DNA from: SAR202 cluster bacterium
GTDB taxonomy: Bacteria > Chloroflexota > Dehalococcoidia > Lucifugimonadales > UBA3495
Assembly: GCA_013204585.1 (NCBI GenBank)
Contig: JABMNL010000040.1
Location: 124,001 to 188,000, forward strand
Direction: 5' to 3'
DNA length: 64,000 nt
The notes beneath the pieces were generated by a model, which saw only the letters and a program-made list of their open reading frames with translations, was not told the origin of the DNA and did no database searches. Within the stretch, counting starts at the first letter, position 1, and each line of letters opens with the position of its first letter. This document shows, piece by piece, positions 9,766-18,246 of this stretch. A program made the translations under genes and the position numbers.

Positions 9766-9963
9766 ATGAGGATTTATTACCGGGGCTACGTCATCGACGA
9801 GGAAATTCCGTCCATTAGCTACTCCGTATACGGGTGTCGTCCCGAAAGGTCTGAACTGACCACCAGGTCCACCACCCGCGAGGCCATGCAGTGGATTGAC
9901 CGTGACGCCAAGCGAGAAGCCATCTTGGGCGCGACCAGGACGCTACAACCCGCCGCTTTTTAA
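9766..9963 (+). CDS. Small conserved-looking protein of unknown function
   Basis: A 65-residue basic protein. The ATG at 9766 is preceded by a strong GGAGGAG site; a TTG 12 codons earlier lacks one, so I used the ATG. It opens with MRIYYRGYVIDEE and ends with a helical, charged region (MQWIDRDAKREAIL). I do not recognise a family. The strong ribosome site argues for expression. Confidence 0.6.
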   Translation: MRIYYRGYVIDEEIPSISYSVYGCRPERSELTTRSTTREAMQWIDRDAKREAILGATRTLQPAAF

Positions 9964-10066
9964 GTCACAACCTAGCGGGTTGCCACAAAGCCCCTTTGGC
10001 GGGAGAATGTGCGGAAGCCCTTCCACGGCTTCCATGGGTGGTGCTTAAATTTAGGGGGCTTATTCA

Positions 10067-10807
10067 ATGGTGACCCAGCCACAGAATGATGGACCCGCCA
10101 AAGGCGGGTCCATCTCTTATTCCAAAGTCGTTGACCTCAGTTGGCCCATCCACCCTGGCATTCCCCAGTGGCCTGGGGACCCAGGTGTCGAATTTGAGAC
10201 CGTAGCCAGCATCGAAAAAGACGGCTACTTCCTACGCCGGTTTTCCATGGGCGAACACTCGGGCACTCACCTGAGCGCGCCGTCAGGTTTCTACGCTACC
10301 GCGCCGGGACACGAGATTTTCTCTCCCCAAAACTTGGTTCGCCCGGCCATAGTCATCGACGTTACAGACCAAGCCGAGGCAGACCCGAACTACGCCCTGA
10401 CCATGAACGATGTCTTGGACTGGGAGTCAGACCACGGCCCAATCCCCCAAGGTTGTGTGACATTACTCCGCACTGGCTGGCAAGCCAAATGGGGCAGTCC
10501 ATCCGACTATCTGGGCGGGAACAGCGTAGGCCAACTTTATTTCCCAGGCTTTGGTTTGGACGCCGCCCGGCTGCTGCTTGAAGGCCGAAACGTAGCCGGG
10601 TTGGGCATCGACACCGCCGGGGCGGAACCGGGAACCGATACCGAGTTCACCGTCAGCCGGTTCGCGCTGGAAAAACACCGTATCGTATTAGAGAACCTGA
10701 CCAACCTTGACCTGCTAACCCCCACCGGCGCGTTGGTGGTGATTGGCCTGCTGCGACTGGAAGGCGGCAGTGGTGGCCCGGCGGCGGTTACAGCTCTAGT
10801 ACCTTAG
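10067..10807 (+). CDS. Cyclase / kynurenine formamidase-like protein with altered metal motif
   Basis: This 246-residue protein belongs to the cyclase/KynB/isatin hydrolase superfamily: it begins VDLSWPIHPGIPQWPGDP and carries the motif HSGTH at residues 64-68. Family enzymes normally read HxGTHxDxPxH, with Asp and a following His binding metal. Here residue 70 is Ser and no His follows at the usual place (LSAPSGF). Later family segments remain (LLRTGW, FPGFGLDAARLL, GLGIDTAGAEPG). An AGGGGG site precedes the start. It is either a metal-poor variant or uses other ligands; the substrate is not predictable. It converges with the minus-strand gene at 10814. Confidence 0.78.
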   Translation: MVTQPQNDGPAKGGSISYSKVVDLSWPIHPGIPQWPGDPGVEFETVASIEKDGYFLRRFSMGEHSGTHLSAPSGFYATAPGHEIFSPQNLVRPAIVIDVTDQAEADPNYALTMNDVLDWESDHGPIPQGCVTLLRTGWQAKWGSPSDYLGGNSVGQLYFPGFGLDAARLLLEGRNVAGLGIDTAGAEPGTDTEFTVSRFALEKHRIVLENLTNLDLLTPTGALVVIGLLRLEGGSGGPAAVTALVP

Positions 10808-10813
10808 CCCCCT

Positions 10814-11209
10814 CTAAAGCTTGGCGATGCCAGCCTTGGCGCAATCTTCGTCTTCTTGGCTGGTGCCGCCGCCAACGCCGACTGCTCCGTCTACCACATC
10901 GTTCCGAATGACCGGCGCAGCGCCCTTGCTGGCGATTCCGTGACCGCCTTCGGCGTTTAGAATTCCACTAACGATGGGAGACGAAGCGGACTCTTGCAAG
11001 AGTCCGCTGTCGCGCCCGAAAGCCGCCGAGGCAACTGCCTTGCCCTGAGCCCCGTAGACGCCGCCCCAAATTGCGCCGTCCATGCGGTTGAAGGCAACCA
11101 GCCGTCCGCCAGCATCACACACCGCAACGTTAATCTTGATGTCTAGCTCCTTGGCTTTGGCGATGGCGCCCTCAACCATGCGATTGGCTTCCTCTAATGT
11201 GATGGCCAT
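10814..11209 (-). CDS. GlcG/HbpS family protein (DUF336)
   Basis: This 131-residue protein matches the GlcG/HbpS/PduO-C family. It starts MAITLEEANRMVEGAIAKAKE and shows the core INVAVCDAGGRLVAFNRMDGA, then the SGILNAEGGHGI and VGVGGGTSQEDEDCAKAG signatures. Members bind haem or corrinoid, or act as accessory proteins in glycolate or aldehyde metabolism. A strong GGGAGGGA site precedes the ATG at 11209; the frame extends further upstream but that part has no such site. It is divergently transcribed from hisF. Confidence 0.85.
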   Translation of the reverse strand: MAITLEEANRMVEGAIAKAKELDIKINVAVCDAGGRLVAFNRMDGAIWGGVYGAQGKAVASAAFGRDSGLLQESASSPIVSGILNAEGGHGIASKGAAPVIRNDVVDGAVGVGGGTSQEDEDCAKAGIAKL

Positions 11210-11305
11210 AAGTTGAATCCCTCCCGAAAAAAGTAGGCTCATTCTAGCCCAGGCGGCCAGCCCCGCCAACCGGCGCAATAACACTGATCGCCACAGGCAC
11301 GGTGT

Positions 11306-11311
11306 TATACT
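11306..11311 (+). promoter_or_regulatory. Possible -10 box for hisF
   Basis: TATACT lies 39 bp before the hisF start in the gap between the divergent GlcG-family gene and hisF. No good -35 hexamer accompanies it. Confidence 0.35.
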
Positions 11312-11350
11312 GCTATGACGACCTGGTGACCCTGGAGATTCACGCCCCAA

Positions 11351-12190
11351 ATGCTAACCAAACGCATAATTCCGTGCCTGGACGTTGACGGCGGCCGAGT
11401 GGTCAAAGGCGTTAGTTTCGTCGAACTCCGCGATGCGGGAGACCCGGCGGAGTTAGCCGCTTTTTACGACCGTGAGGGTGGCGATGAGTTGGTATTTCTA
11501 GACATCACCGCCAGTTCTGATTCCAGAGACACCATGGTGGACGTTGTCCAACGGGTTTCGGAGCAAGTGTTCATCCCATTGACCGTCGGCGGTGGTATCC
11601 GATCGGTGGCAGATGTACGTCGGATGTTGAAAGCGGGCGCCGACAAGGTATCCCTGAATACTGCTGCCGTGAACGACCCGCAACTGGTCAGCCAGGGCGC
11701 AGCCGCCTTTGGCAACCAGTGCATCGTGGTGGCCATCGACGCCAAGCGGGTCTCCTCTACTAAAGGCGCGATTGATGACCCGCCGACTCTAGAAACCGCC
11801 GACCTAGCTTTGGACGCAAGTTCCCAGTGGCAGGTCTACACCCACGGCGGTCGTACTCCGACCGGGCTCGACGCGGTTAAATGGGCGGTCAGAGTAGTCG
11901 AACTGGGCGCGGGAGAAATTCTGCTCACCAGCATGGACGAAGACGGTCAAAAATCGGGCTATGACTTGGGCCTGACCCGTGCCATCTCCGAAGCGGTGCC
12001 GGTGCCGGTAATCGCCAGCGGCGGGGCCGGAGAATTGGACCACCTATACCAAGCCCTGAACCAAGGAAAGGCCGACGCCGTCTTAGCCGCCAGCATCTTT
12101 CACTTTGGAACATTCACAATTGACCAGGCCAAGAAATACCTCAAAAACAAGGGGATTCCGGTCAGGCCTGCTTATACCGGAGCCATCTGA
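11351..12190 (+). CDS. hisF: Imidazole glycerol phosphate synthase cyclase subunit HisF
   Basis: The 279-residue TIM barrel makes imidazole-glycerol phosphate and AICAR from PRFAR using ammonia from HisH. It begins with the signature [16 protein letters not shown], containing the catalytic Asp in CLDVD. The second catalytic Asp is in LTSMDEDG. The phosphate-binding motifs TVGGGIRS and ASGGAG are present. It is about 20-25 residues longer than usual because of an insertion between AIDAKR and the WQVYTHGGR strand (about 11750-11826). No hisH is adjacent; the next pathway gene, hisIE, follows after one HAD gene. Confidence 0.95.
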   Translation: MLTKRIIPCLDVDGGRVVKGVSFVELRDAGDPAELAAFYDREGGDELVFLDITASSDSRDTMVDVVQRVSEQVFIPLTVGGGIRSVADVRRMLKAGADKVSLNTAAVNDPQLVSQGAAAFGNQCIVVAIDAKRVSSTKGAIDDPPTLETADLALDASSQWQVYTHGGRTPTGLDAVKWAVRVVELGAGEILLTSMDEDGQKSGYDLGLTRAISEAVPVPVIASGGAGELDHLYQALNQGKADAVLAASIFHFGTFTIDQAKKYLKNKGIPVRPAYTGAI

Positions 12191-12235
12191 TTGGCCCGTA
12201 CCCCAAGCTATTAGTCCACTAAAAGGTAGCATTTA

Positions 12236-12943
12236 ATGCCCCGAATCACGACCGTAATCTTCGACATGTATGAAACCCTGGTCCAGAACCCCCCTGGCAC
12301 CGGAAAGATTAGTTTCGCCAAGATTATCGAGCAGCAGGGACTGAACACCACTGCCGATAAACTGTGGGAGCATTGGCTGCCCGCCAACGAAGAGTTTGGC
12401 ATTACTCGGGTCGAGCCAGACCGTCCCTTTCAGAGTTACTTCGACGCTTGGAAGGGCGGGTTTGAACGGTCGTTTTCGATTCTGAAGCTAGACGGCGACG
12501 CCCAAGCCGCTACGGAACATTTCTTCCGGGACCTCTCAAAACGCGGGCCATATCCTGAGACCGACGAGGCAGTGGCCGATGTGCAGAAGCGTTGCCGAAC
12601 TGCGCTATTGTCCAACGCGGACGACGGCTTTTTGATGCCCAACCTGGAGTTGTTACAGGTCGGATTCGAGATGATTCTCTCGTCCGAACAGGCCCAAATC
12701 TACAAGCCCAGGCCCGAGCTATTCCAGTTGTTGCTTAGCCGGTTGGGAGTGTCTCCCGATGAAACCGCTTACGTGGGAGACCGGCAGTTGGAGGACATAT
12801 TTGGGGCATCCCAGATGGGAATACACCCGATATGGGTCAACCGGGACGACCGGCCTTTGCATCCCGACCTGCCAACACCCACCCATCGAATCTCCAGCCT
12901 TTCGGAGCTTCCCAAACTCTTGGACAAAGGCCTCGCACTCTAA
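12236..12943 (+). CDS. HAD-superfamily hydrolase between hisF and hisIE
   Basis: This 235-residue protein is a HAD-IA type phosphatase. Motif I is FDMYETL (usual FDxxxTL, with Tyr in place of the more common Asp or Gly at the nucleophile+2 region). Motif II is seen as LLSNAD, motif III at YKPRPELF and motif IV as YVGDRQLEDIFGA. The cap is the helical type. Phosphatase activity on a small metabolite is likely. Its position between hisF and hisIE raises the possibility that it supplies histidinol-phosphate phosphatase, but the known HAD-type HisB phosphatases are of a different subfamily. Confidence 0.8.
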   Translation: MPRITTVIFDMYETLVQNPPGTGKISFAKIIEQQGLNTTADKLWEHWLPANEEFGITRVEPDRPFQSYFDAWKGGFERSFSILKLDGDAQAATEHFFRDLSKRGPYPETDEAVADVQKRCRTALLSNADDGFLMPNLELLQVGFEMILSSEQAQIYKPRPELFQLLLSRLGVSPDETAYVGDRQLEDIFGASQMGIHPIWVNRDDRPLHPDLPTPTHRISSLSELPKLLDKGLAL

Positions 12944-12975
12944 ACCCGCAATACAAATCAAGTTAAAGGCGAATT

Positions 12976-13596
12976 ATGAAAGTAAAACTCAACGAGCAAG
13001 GTCTGCTGCCCGCCATCGCCCAAGACGCCAACACCGGCCAGGTTTTGATGATGGGCTACATGAATCCCGGCTCATTGAAGCGCACCGTCGAAGGCACCCA
13101 GGTCTGGTTCTACAGCCGCAGCCGGGAAGACCTTTGGCACAAGGGCGAGGTCTCGGGCAATTACCTGAACCTGAAAGAGGCCTACCTAGACTGCGACTCC
13201 GACACCATCCTGCTCAAGGTCGACCCCGACGGCCCGGCCTGCCACACCGGCGAGGTCTCCTGCTTCTTCAATAAACTGGAGGGCCTACCCGACGAGTATG
13301 AGCAGACCGAGTCTGGCCCCAGTGTCTTGGGCGAACTGTTCGCGGTCATCAAAGACCGCCAGCAGGCGATGCCGGAAGGCAGCTATACCACATCGTTGTT
13401 CAATGAAGGCATTCCCCGCATCGCGCAGAAAGTGGTGGAAGAGGCCGGAGAGACCGCCATCGCCGCTGCCATCGGCGACACCGAAAACCTGCCGGGCGAA
13501 GTAGCCGACCTGATCTACCACACCATGGTCCTGCTCGCCGCCACCGGAGTCCAACCCGAAGCGGTCTACGAGATACTGCGGGGACGAGCTAAGTAG
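12976..13596 (+). CDS. hisIE: Bifunctional HisIE
   Basis: The 206-residue protein fuses phosphoribosyl-AMP cyclohydrolase (HisI, about 1-108) to phosphoribosyl-ATP pyrophosphohydrolase (HisE, about 113-205). They catalyse the third and second steps of histidine synthesis. HisI motifs include MMGYMN, WFYSRSRE and the metal/Cys region CDSDTILLKVDPDGPACHTG. HisE shows the MazG-like helices QKVVEEAGETAIAA and EVADLIYHTMVLL with the Glu/Asp metal ligands. It follows the HAD gene by 32 bp. Histidine genes in this genome are therefore partly scattered. Confidence 0.95.
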   Translation: MKVKLNEQGLLPAIAQDANTGQVLMMGYMNPGSLKRTVEGTQVWFYSRSREDLWHKGEVSGNYLNLKEAYLDCDSDTILLKVDPDGPACHTGEVSCFFNKLEGLPDEYEQTESGPSVLGELFAVIKDRQQAMPEGSYTTSLFNEGIPRIAQKVVEEAGETAIAAAIGDTENLPGEVADLIYHTMVLLAATGVQPEAVYEILRGRAK

Positions 13597-13609
13597 ACGG
13601 CGGCCGAGG

Positions 13610-13636
13610 CCCTTCGACGGGGGTCAGGACGAGCGG
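13610..13636 (+). repeat. Dispersed repeat copy (CTTCGAC...GAGCGG family)
   Basis: This 27-bp element resembles 38079-38103 read on the other strand (CCTTCGACAAGCTCAGGATG then AGCGG). It also resembles 13807-13831. The family is widespread in intergenic regions of many bacteria. Confidence 0.6.
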
Positions 13637-13673
13637 TTGCGCAGTAAATCTTCAACACGATAATCCGCCATTC

Positions 13674-13766
13674 GTCATTCCAGCGCAGGCTGGAATCCAG
13701 ATTGGTCGCCAATGCCAGGCATCATCCCGTCAGAGATTCCTGGATTCCAGCCTGCGCTGGAATGAC
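13674..13766. repeat. REP/BIME-like element: 27-bp perfect inverted repeat
   Basis: Arms at 13674-13700 and 13740-13766 are perfect reverse complements around a 39-bp spacer. Each arm holds its own hairpin, ATTCCAGC-GCAG-GCTGGAAT. The whole block lies between hisIE and the convergent S51 gene. The structure is that of a paired REP element or small MITE and might also serve as a terminator for both flanking genes. Confidence 0.85.
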
Positions 13767-13806
13767 AGTGTTGATCGCTAACCCTAGATTTCCCATGAGA
13801 GTCAGT

Positions 13807-13831
13807 CTTTCAATAAGTTCAGTATGAGCGG
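13807..13831 (+). repeat. Degenerate dispersed repeat copy
   Basis: About 20 of 25 positions match the repeat at 38079-38103 (reverse complement). With the copy at 13610 it flanks the paired-hairpin element in the same orientation. Confidence 0.5.
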
Positions 13832-13844
13832 TGGTCGTCCGGTG

Positions 13845-14570
13845 CTAGAACCCAGTCGGCAGCGTGTCTCCAGCGTTAAAGACTTGCCAGTCGGTGCCTT
13901 GGTAGACAGTGACTCGGCCAAAGCCGACTACGCGCCAGTTTCCTGGGGTTCCCAAACAGCCAGTACGGGCGTCGATTCCCAGGTAGGTCAGGCCGCTGGG
14001 TGCAGACTGCTGTAGTTCTTTGGAAGTCTCGGCTTGGTCGCGGTGTTCGTGGTGGGGTAGCACTCCGATACCTGGGGCCACTCCCAATCCCTCGACCCAT
14101 CCTCCGGCGCGGGGACGGCGCATCATCGCGCCCATCGCCATGGCGCCAGCGCTAGAACCGGCCAATACCGAATCCCCCGCCACCAACGCCAGCAGCGCAG
14201 TTAGGAACTTGGACCCGCGGATTGTCTCCAGAAGGTGTTCGGGGCTACCGCCGGTGAAATAAACCACGTCCGCCAGGGTGGCGGGATGAAAGAAATCTGG
14301 GTCTTCGGCTTGGCTCCGTTCCAACAGCATCAACCGGCTGGAGTCTCCCCCCAGTGCGCCAAAATAGGTTGCGCCATCATTGGCGGCCTTGGCTGGCCCG
14401 GTAACTGCAGCGGTCGGAACCACCACGACTTTGGCAGGGGCTGGATTATCGGGGGTTTGACTATCGAGGACTCGGCGCGAAGCCGCCATAATCTTCCGGT
14501 CCATGGCTTCACAACCGGACCGGAACTCATCGCCGCCAACCAGTGCAATCTGTCCGGGCATATCCCCCAA
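13845..14570 (-). CDS. Peptidase S51 / cyanophycinase-like protein
   Basis: The 241-residue protein has the peptidase E / cyanophycinase fold: IALVGGDEF at the start, the VYFTGGSPEHLLE segment, and the nucleophile elbow AGSSAGAMAMG with a catalytic Ser. The later HHEHRDQ region likely provides the His. Family members cleave alpha-aspartyl dipeptides or cyanophycin. No cyanophycin synthetase is nearby, so a dipeptidase role is as likely. An internal ATG three codons in (14561) is an alternative start. It is 19 bp downstream of mgtE on the same strand. Confidence 0.82.
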   Translation of the reverse strand: MGDMPGQIALVGGDEFRSGCEAMDRKIMAASRRVLDSQTPDNPAPAKVVVVPTAAVTGPAKAANDGATYFGALGGDSSRLMLLERSQAEDPDFFHPATLADVVYFTGGSPEHLLETIRGSKFLTALLALVAGDSVLAGSSAGAMAMGAMMRRPRAGGWVEGLGVAPGIGVLPHHEHRDQAETSKELQQSAPSGLTYLGIDARTGCLGTPGNWRVVGFGRVTVYQGTDWQVFNAGDTLPTGF

Positions 14571-14589
14571 CTAGGTTGTGATTACCGGC

Positions 14590-15993
14590 TTAGACCAGGC
14601 GCTGCACAAAGATTGCCGCCAAACTTAGGAACAATACGAAGCCGATAACGTCGGTAAAGGTGGTAACGAACACCGCCGAGGAAACCGCCGGGTCCATCCG
14701 CAATTGCCGCAAAAGTAGCGGCACTCCGGCGCCGGCCAATCCGGCAACTAGCATGTTGCCCACCATTGCTACACCCAGGACTACGCCGAGGGTAATGTTG
14801 CCTTTCCAGAAGTAGACCACCAAACCGACCACTACCCCCAATGCTACTCCGTGGATTATTCCTAGAGCCAGTTCCCTGACCAAAAGTCGTAATCCCAACC
14901 GGCGCGGTACTTCGCCCAAGGCCATGCTGCGGACCACCAGGGTTACGGTCTGGGTGCCGCCAATGCCGCCTTGACTGGCGACCACCGGCAAAAATACCGC
15001 CAGCGCCACCACCCTGGATATGGTGTCCTCATATAGGCTGACCATTGCCGCAGCTAAAAATGCTGTGGCCAAGTTTATGTAAAGCCATGGGAGCCTGCTA
15101 CGAAGGGAGTTACTTAGGGAGCCTGCAATCCTCTCCCCGCCCACGCTGGCAATCCTAAACATGTCTTCCGTGGCCTCTTCTTCAACCACGTCGACCAAGT
15201 CCTCGGCGAGAATCACCCCGGTAAGATGACCTTCCACGTCCACCACTGGCAGGAGGCTCAGATTGTAACGCTGCATAATCCGGGCGCACTCTTCCTGGTC
15301 CGTCCCGGAGGTGACCGAATTGAAGTCCAAGTCCATGATATCGCCGACGAGGACATTGGGCCGGGCCAGGGCCAACCGAATCAAACTCAATGATCCGACC
15401 AAGCGTTCTTGGTCGTCCACCACCAGCACCGAGCTGATGCTTTCGGCGTCAGGCCCCAATAGCCGAAGCTGATCCAAGGCGTTGGGAATCGTCGTTGACT
15501 GGGTCACCACCGGGTATTGGGGGGTCATCAGACCACCGGCGGTGTCGTCCTGGTATTGGAGAAGTTCCGTTACCTCGGTCGAGTCGGACATCGCGTCCAG
15601 GGTTTCTTGCTGCTTCTCTTCCGAAATCTGGCGCAGCAAATCCGCCGCAACGTCGGGGCCGGTGAGATCAAGCACCTGGGCTAAGTCGGATGGCTCTCGG
15701 CCACCGACCAATTCGGCGGACTCCTCGGGTTCCAAATATTCCAGTATCTCAGCCAATGCTGCCGGGTTCAGATCAAACAGCAGCATTTGCCGAAGAGACC
15801 GAGACAACCCGTCCAATACTTCGCCCTGGTCCACCGGGTGTAATCGTGCGAAGTGACTCAGGGCATCCTGACGTTGACCGTCTTCCAAAAGACGCCCAAT
15901 ATCTTGGACCAGCTCATGAATCACCTCTTCAGGTGGCCGTGGCTGCTCATCGACTTGGGAGTCGGCCGGTGTTATTTGGGGTTGTTCCATCAT
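14590..15993 (-). CDS. mgtE: Magnesium transporter MgtE
   Basis: This 467-residue protein has all MgtE domains. A soluble N domain (about 25-145) is built of helical repeats. A pair of CBS domains (about 150-270) includes MTPQYPVVTQSTT and VGDIMDLDFNSV and senses Mg2+. Five membrane segments (about 300-467) follow, with the WLYINLATAFLAAAMV helix, the VASQGGIGGTQT motif and the pore-lining segment near FVTTFTDVIGF. It forms a Mg2+-gated homodimeric channel. No M-box-like riboswitch was recognised upstream. Confidence 0.93.
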   Translation of the reverse strand: MMEQPQITPADSQVDEQPRPPEEVIHELVQDIGRLLEDGQRQDALSHFARLHPVDQGEVLDGLSRSLRQMLLFDLNPAALAEILEYLEPEESAELVGGREPSDLAQVLDLTGPDVAADLLRQISEEKQQETLDAMSDSTEVTELLQYQDDTAGGLMTPQYPVVTQSTTIPNALDQLRLLGPDAESISSVLVVDDQERLVGSLSLIRLALARPNVLVGDIMDLDFNSVTSGTDQEECARIMQRYNLSLLPVVDVEGHLTGVILAEDLVDVVEEEATEDMFRIASVGGERIAGSLSNSLRSRLPWLYINLATAFLAAAMVSLYEDTISRVVALAVFLPVVASQGGIGGTQTVTLVVRSMALGEVPRRLGLRLLVRELALGIIHGVALGVVVGLVVYFWKGNITLGVVLGVAMVGNMLVAGLAGAGVPLLLRQLRMDPAVSSAVFVTTFTDVIGFVLFLSLAAIFVQRLV

Positions 15994-16312
15994 TTAGTTA
16001 TCGGTAAATAATGCGCGCGAAATTAATTGGGCGCAGAACATCTATCTGCGATTAACTAGAAAATGCGCCAAAAGTAAATCGGTCATCCTACGGCCATAGA
16101 ATTCCCGCAGATCTAGGCCCGGAGCCGGTACAAAACCCGGTACAATGCAACGTCCCAATAATTGTAACAGGCAGTTACCCGCCAAAGACATCCGCCCACG
16201 TGAATTGTCTTCGGGTTTAGGAAATAGGTGCCTGTGCCAGCGGTATCAACTAGCCCAACGTTAAGCTACAACCGCGCCGCTAATCCGTGCCTGGATTCAG
16301 CCCATATTGTGT

Positions 16313-16318
16313 TAAAAT
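16313..16318 (+). promoter_or_regulatory. -10-like box upstream of the argS leader terminator
   Basis: TAAAAT lies 20 bp before the hairpin at 16339. A transcript from here would meet a terminator before argS. The -35 region is poor. Confidence 0.35.
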
Positions 16319-16338
16319 AGGGGAGCGTCACCGAAAAA

Positions 16339-16370
16339 GCGGCCATCAGATGGCCGCCTTTCTTATTTTT
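16339..16370 (+). terminator. Factor-independent terminator in front of argS
   Basis: An 8-bp perfect stem (GCGGCCAT/ATGGCCGC) with a 3-nt loop is preceded by an A-run and followed by a T-rich tail (CTTTCTTATTTTT). It stands alone 81 bp before the chosen argS start, on the coding strand, with no gene upstream on that strand since hisIE. It could end a very short leader RNA or attenuate argS. Confidence 0.75.
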
Positions 16371-16450
16371 CGTTCCCGTTTGCCGTTCCGGTCTACTAAA
16401 ACGCCACCTACATGGCAAAATATAGCGCAGCGCAAAAGGACCTTTCCCCA

Positions 16451-18130
16451 ATGTCGGCTTCCTTAATGCTTGAAACCATTCAACAGCTAATCGCCCAGGC
16501 CTTGGAAGCCGCCCGACAGGAAGGCTTGCTGCAATTAGAGACCATGCCCGAAATTCAGGTAGAACGACCTGGCAACTCGGAGCACGGTGATTTCTCCACC
16601 AACCTGCCCCTGCGCCTGGCCCGGGCCACGCGAATTAACCCACTAGCATTGGCCCAGTCGCTGGCCGCCCACATACCCACCGGTGACGCGATTGACCGAG
16701 TTGAAGCCGCCCCGCCAGGGTTCATCAATTTTTATCTGAAGGACTCTTGGCTCCAGCAGCAGGTGGAAGTCGTGCGCCAAGCTGGCGATAAATTTGGCAA
16801 CGTCAATACCGGCAACGGACGACGCATGATGATTGAGTTTGTCAGCGTAAACCCCACCGGCCCGGTCCACGTCGGCCATACCAGGGGCGCGGTGCTAGGC
16901 AGCGCTTTGGCCAACGTTCTTGAGGCCGCCGGATATGACGTCACCCGGGAATACTATGTGAACGACGCTGGCAACCAGATGCAGTTGTTCTACCGGTCGG
17001 TTTTGGCCCGCTACAAAGAGTCGTTTGGCCGTGAATTCAATATGCCGGACAACGGTTATATGGGCGACTACATCATGGACCTAGCCAAAGAGATTGCCGA
17101 CGCCGAAGGGCAGCGTTTCTTAGACTTGGATGAAGAGCAGGCCCTGAAAGAGATAGGCGACATTGGCCGAGAAAAGATGGTCGCCCTCATTAAAGAAGAC
17201 CTCACCGCCATCGGTGTGGAGTTCGACAACTGGTTCAGCGAGCGCACCCTGTTCGAAGAAGGGCAGTACGACACCGCGATGGGCCTTCTCCGCGAGAAAG
17301 ATTACCTATCTGAGCGCGACGAAGCTCTTTGGTTTAACTCCACTGCGTTCGGCGACGAGAAAGACAATGTGGTGGTCCGTTCCACCGGAGAACCTACGTA
17401 CTTCGCTTCGGACATTGCCTACCACTACAACAAGTTCATCGACCGGGGCTATGACGCTGTGGTCGACATCTGGGGCGCCGATCACCAGGGTCACGTCCCC
17501 AGAATGAAGGCGGCTGTCGAGGCGTTGGGAATAGAACCCGACCGGCTGACCGTGCTTATCTCCCAGATGGTAACCCTGCGCCGCGGCAACGACGTGGTAC
17601 GGGCGTCAAAGCGCACCGGGGATTTTGTGACCTTGAAGGAACTGGCCGAAGAGGTTGGCAAAGACGCCTGCCGTTATTTCTTCTTGGCCCGGACGCCAGC
17701 AACCCAAATGGAATTTGACCTGGAATTGGCCAAGAAAGAATCGTCGGAGAACCCGGTGTTCTACGTACAGTACGCCCATGCCCGCAATGCCAGCATCATG
17801 GCCTTGGCCCGAGAACGTAACATCGATTGGAGCAACGGCGACGTTAGCCTGCTGACCACCCCCAGCGAATTGGACCTGGTACGCGCTATGTTGCGGCTGC
17901 CCGAGTTGGTGGCCCAGATGGCCGCACAACTAGAACCCCACCACCTACCCCATTTCGCCTTGGACCTAGCCAACGCTTTCCACGGCTTCTACGAAAACTG
18001 CCGAGTAGTCTCGTCCAACGAGGAAGACAACGCCATGACGGCAGCCCGGTTGAAGCTGGTTGAGTCGGCCCAGATTGTGTTCCGCCGTTCACTGGAACTG
18101 ATGGGAATGAGCGCTCCAGACCGTATGTAA
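16451..18130 (+). CDS. argS: Arginyl-tRNA synthetase
   Basis: The 559-residue class I synthetase charges tRNA-Arg. An Add1-type N-terminal domain (about 1-95) is followed by the catalytic core with the HIGH-type motif HVGHTRGAVLG. The KMSK-type loop is degenerate (VRASKRTG), as is common in ArgRS. The C-terminal anticodon domain has QYAHARNASI and HGFYENCRV. I chose the ATG at 16451 because AAGGA lies 10 bp upstream; an ATG 13 codons earlier has no ribosome site. A terminator-like hairpin precedes the gene. Confidence 0.95.
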   Translation: MSASLMLETIQQLIAQALEAARQEGLLQLETMPEIQVERPGNSEHGDFSTNLPLRLARATRINPLALAQSLAAHIPTGDAIDRVEAAPPGFINFYLKDSWLQQQVEVVRQAGDKFGNVNTGNGRRMMIEFVSVNPTGPVHVGHTRGAVLGSALANVLEAAGYDVTREYYVNDAGNQMQLFYRSVLARYKESFGREFNMPDNGYMGDYIMDLAKEIADAEGQRFLDLDEEQALKEIGDIGREKMVALIKEDLTAIGVEFDNWFSERTLFEEGQYDTAMGLLREKDYLSERDEALWFNSTAFGDEKDNVVVRSTGEPTYFASDIAYHYNKFIDRGYDAVVDIWGADHQGHVPRMKAAVEALGIEPDRLTVLISQMVTLRRGNDVVRASKRTGDFVTLKELAEEVGKDACRYFFLARTPATQMEFDLELAKKESSENPVFYVQYAHARNASIMALARERNIDWSNGDVSLLTTPSELDLVRAMLRLPELVAQMAAQLEPHHLPHFALDLANAFHGFYENCRVVSSNEEDNAMTAARLKLVESAQIVFRRSLELMGMSAPDRM

Positions 18131-18191
18131 GCGCTCTGCCTCTCTGGTATCCCATGCTTTAATCCCATGCTTCTAGGCTAGAAAAACAAAA

Positions 18192-18225
18192 GGCCTCGCC
18201 CATCTGGGGCGGGGCCGATTATTTT
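18192..18225. terminator. Bidirectional terminator between argS and pstS
   Basis: The stem GGCCTCGCCC (18192-18201) pairs with GGGCGGGGCC (18207-18216) through one G-U pair and a 5-nt loop. On the plus strand GATTATTTT follows. On the minus strand the stem is followed by CCTTTTGTTTTT, a better tail, so it should terminate pstS efficiently. Confidence 0.8.
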
Positions 18226-18246
18226 GGGCCTTAACCGGGTTACGAG

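Larger units (their letters stand above)
15994..16450. other. Divergent intergenic region between mgtE and argS
   Basis: This 457-bp gap contains no convincing gene. The duplicated word CCGGTACAA (about 16133-16152) is visible. The argS-proximal end holds a TAAAAT box and a factor-independent terminator, listed separately. The mgtE side presumably carries its promoter, but no strong hexamer pair is seen. Confidence 0.6.

Noticed and set aside
12759-13274. 171-codon frame overlapping the HAD and hisIE genes
   Set aside because: It is Arg/Pro-rich shadow coding in another frame of two clear genes.
15994-16300. M-box type Mg2+ riboswitch upstream of mgtE
   Set aside because: None of the conserved M-box words or helices could be recognised on the minus strand.
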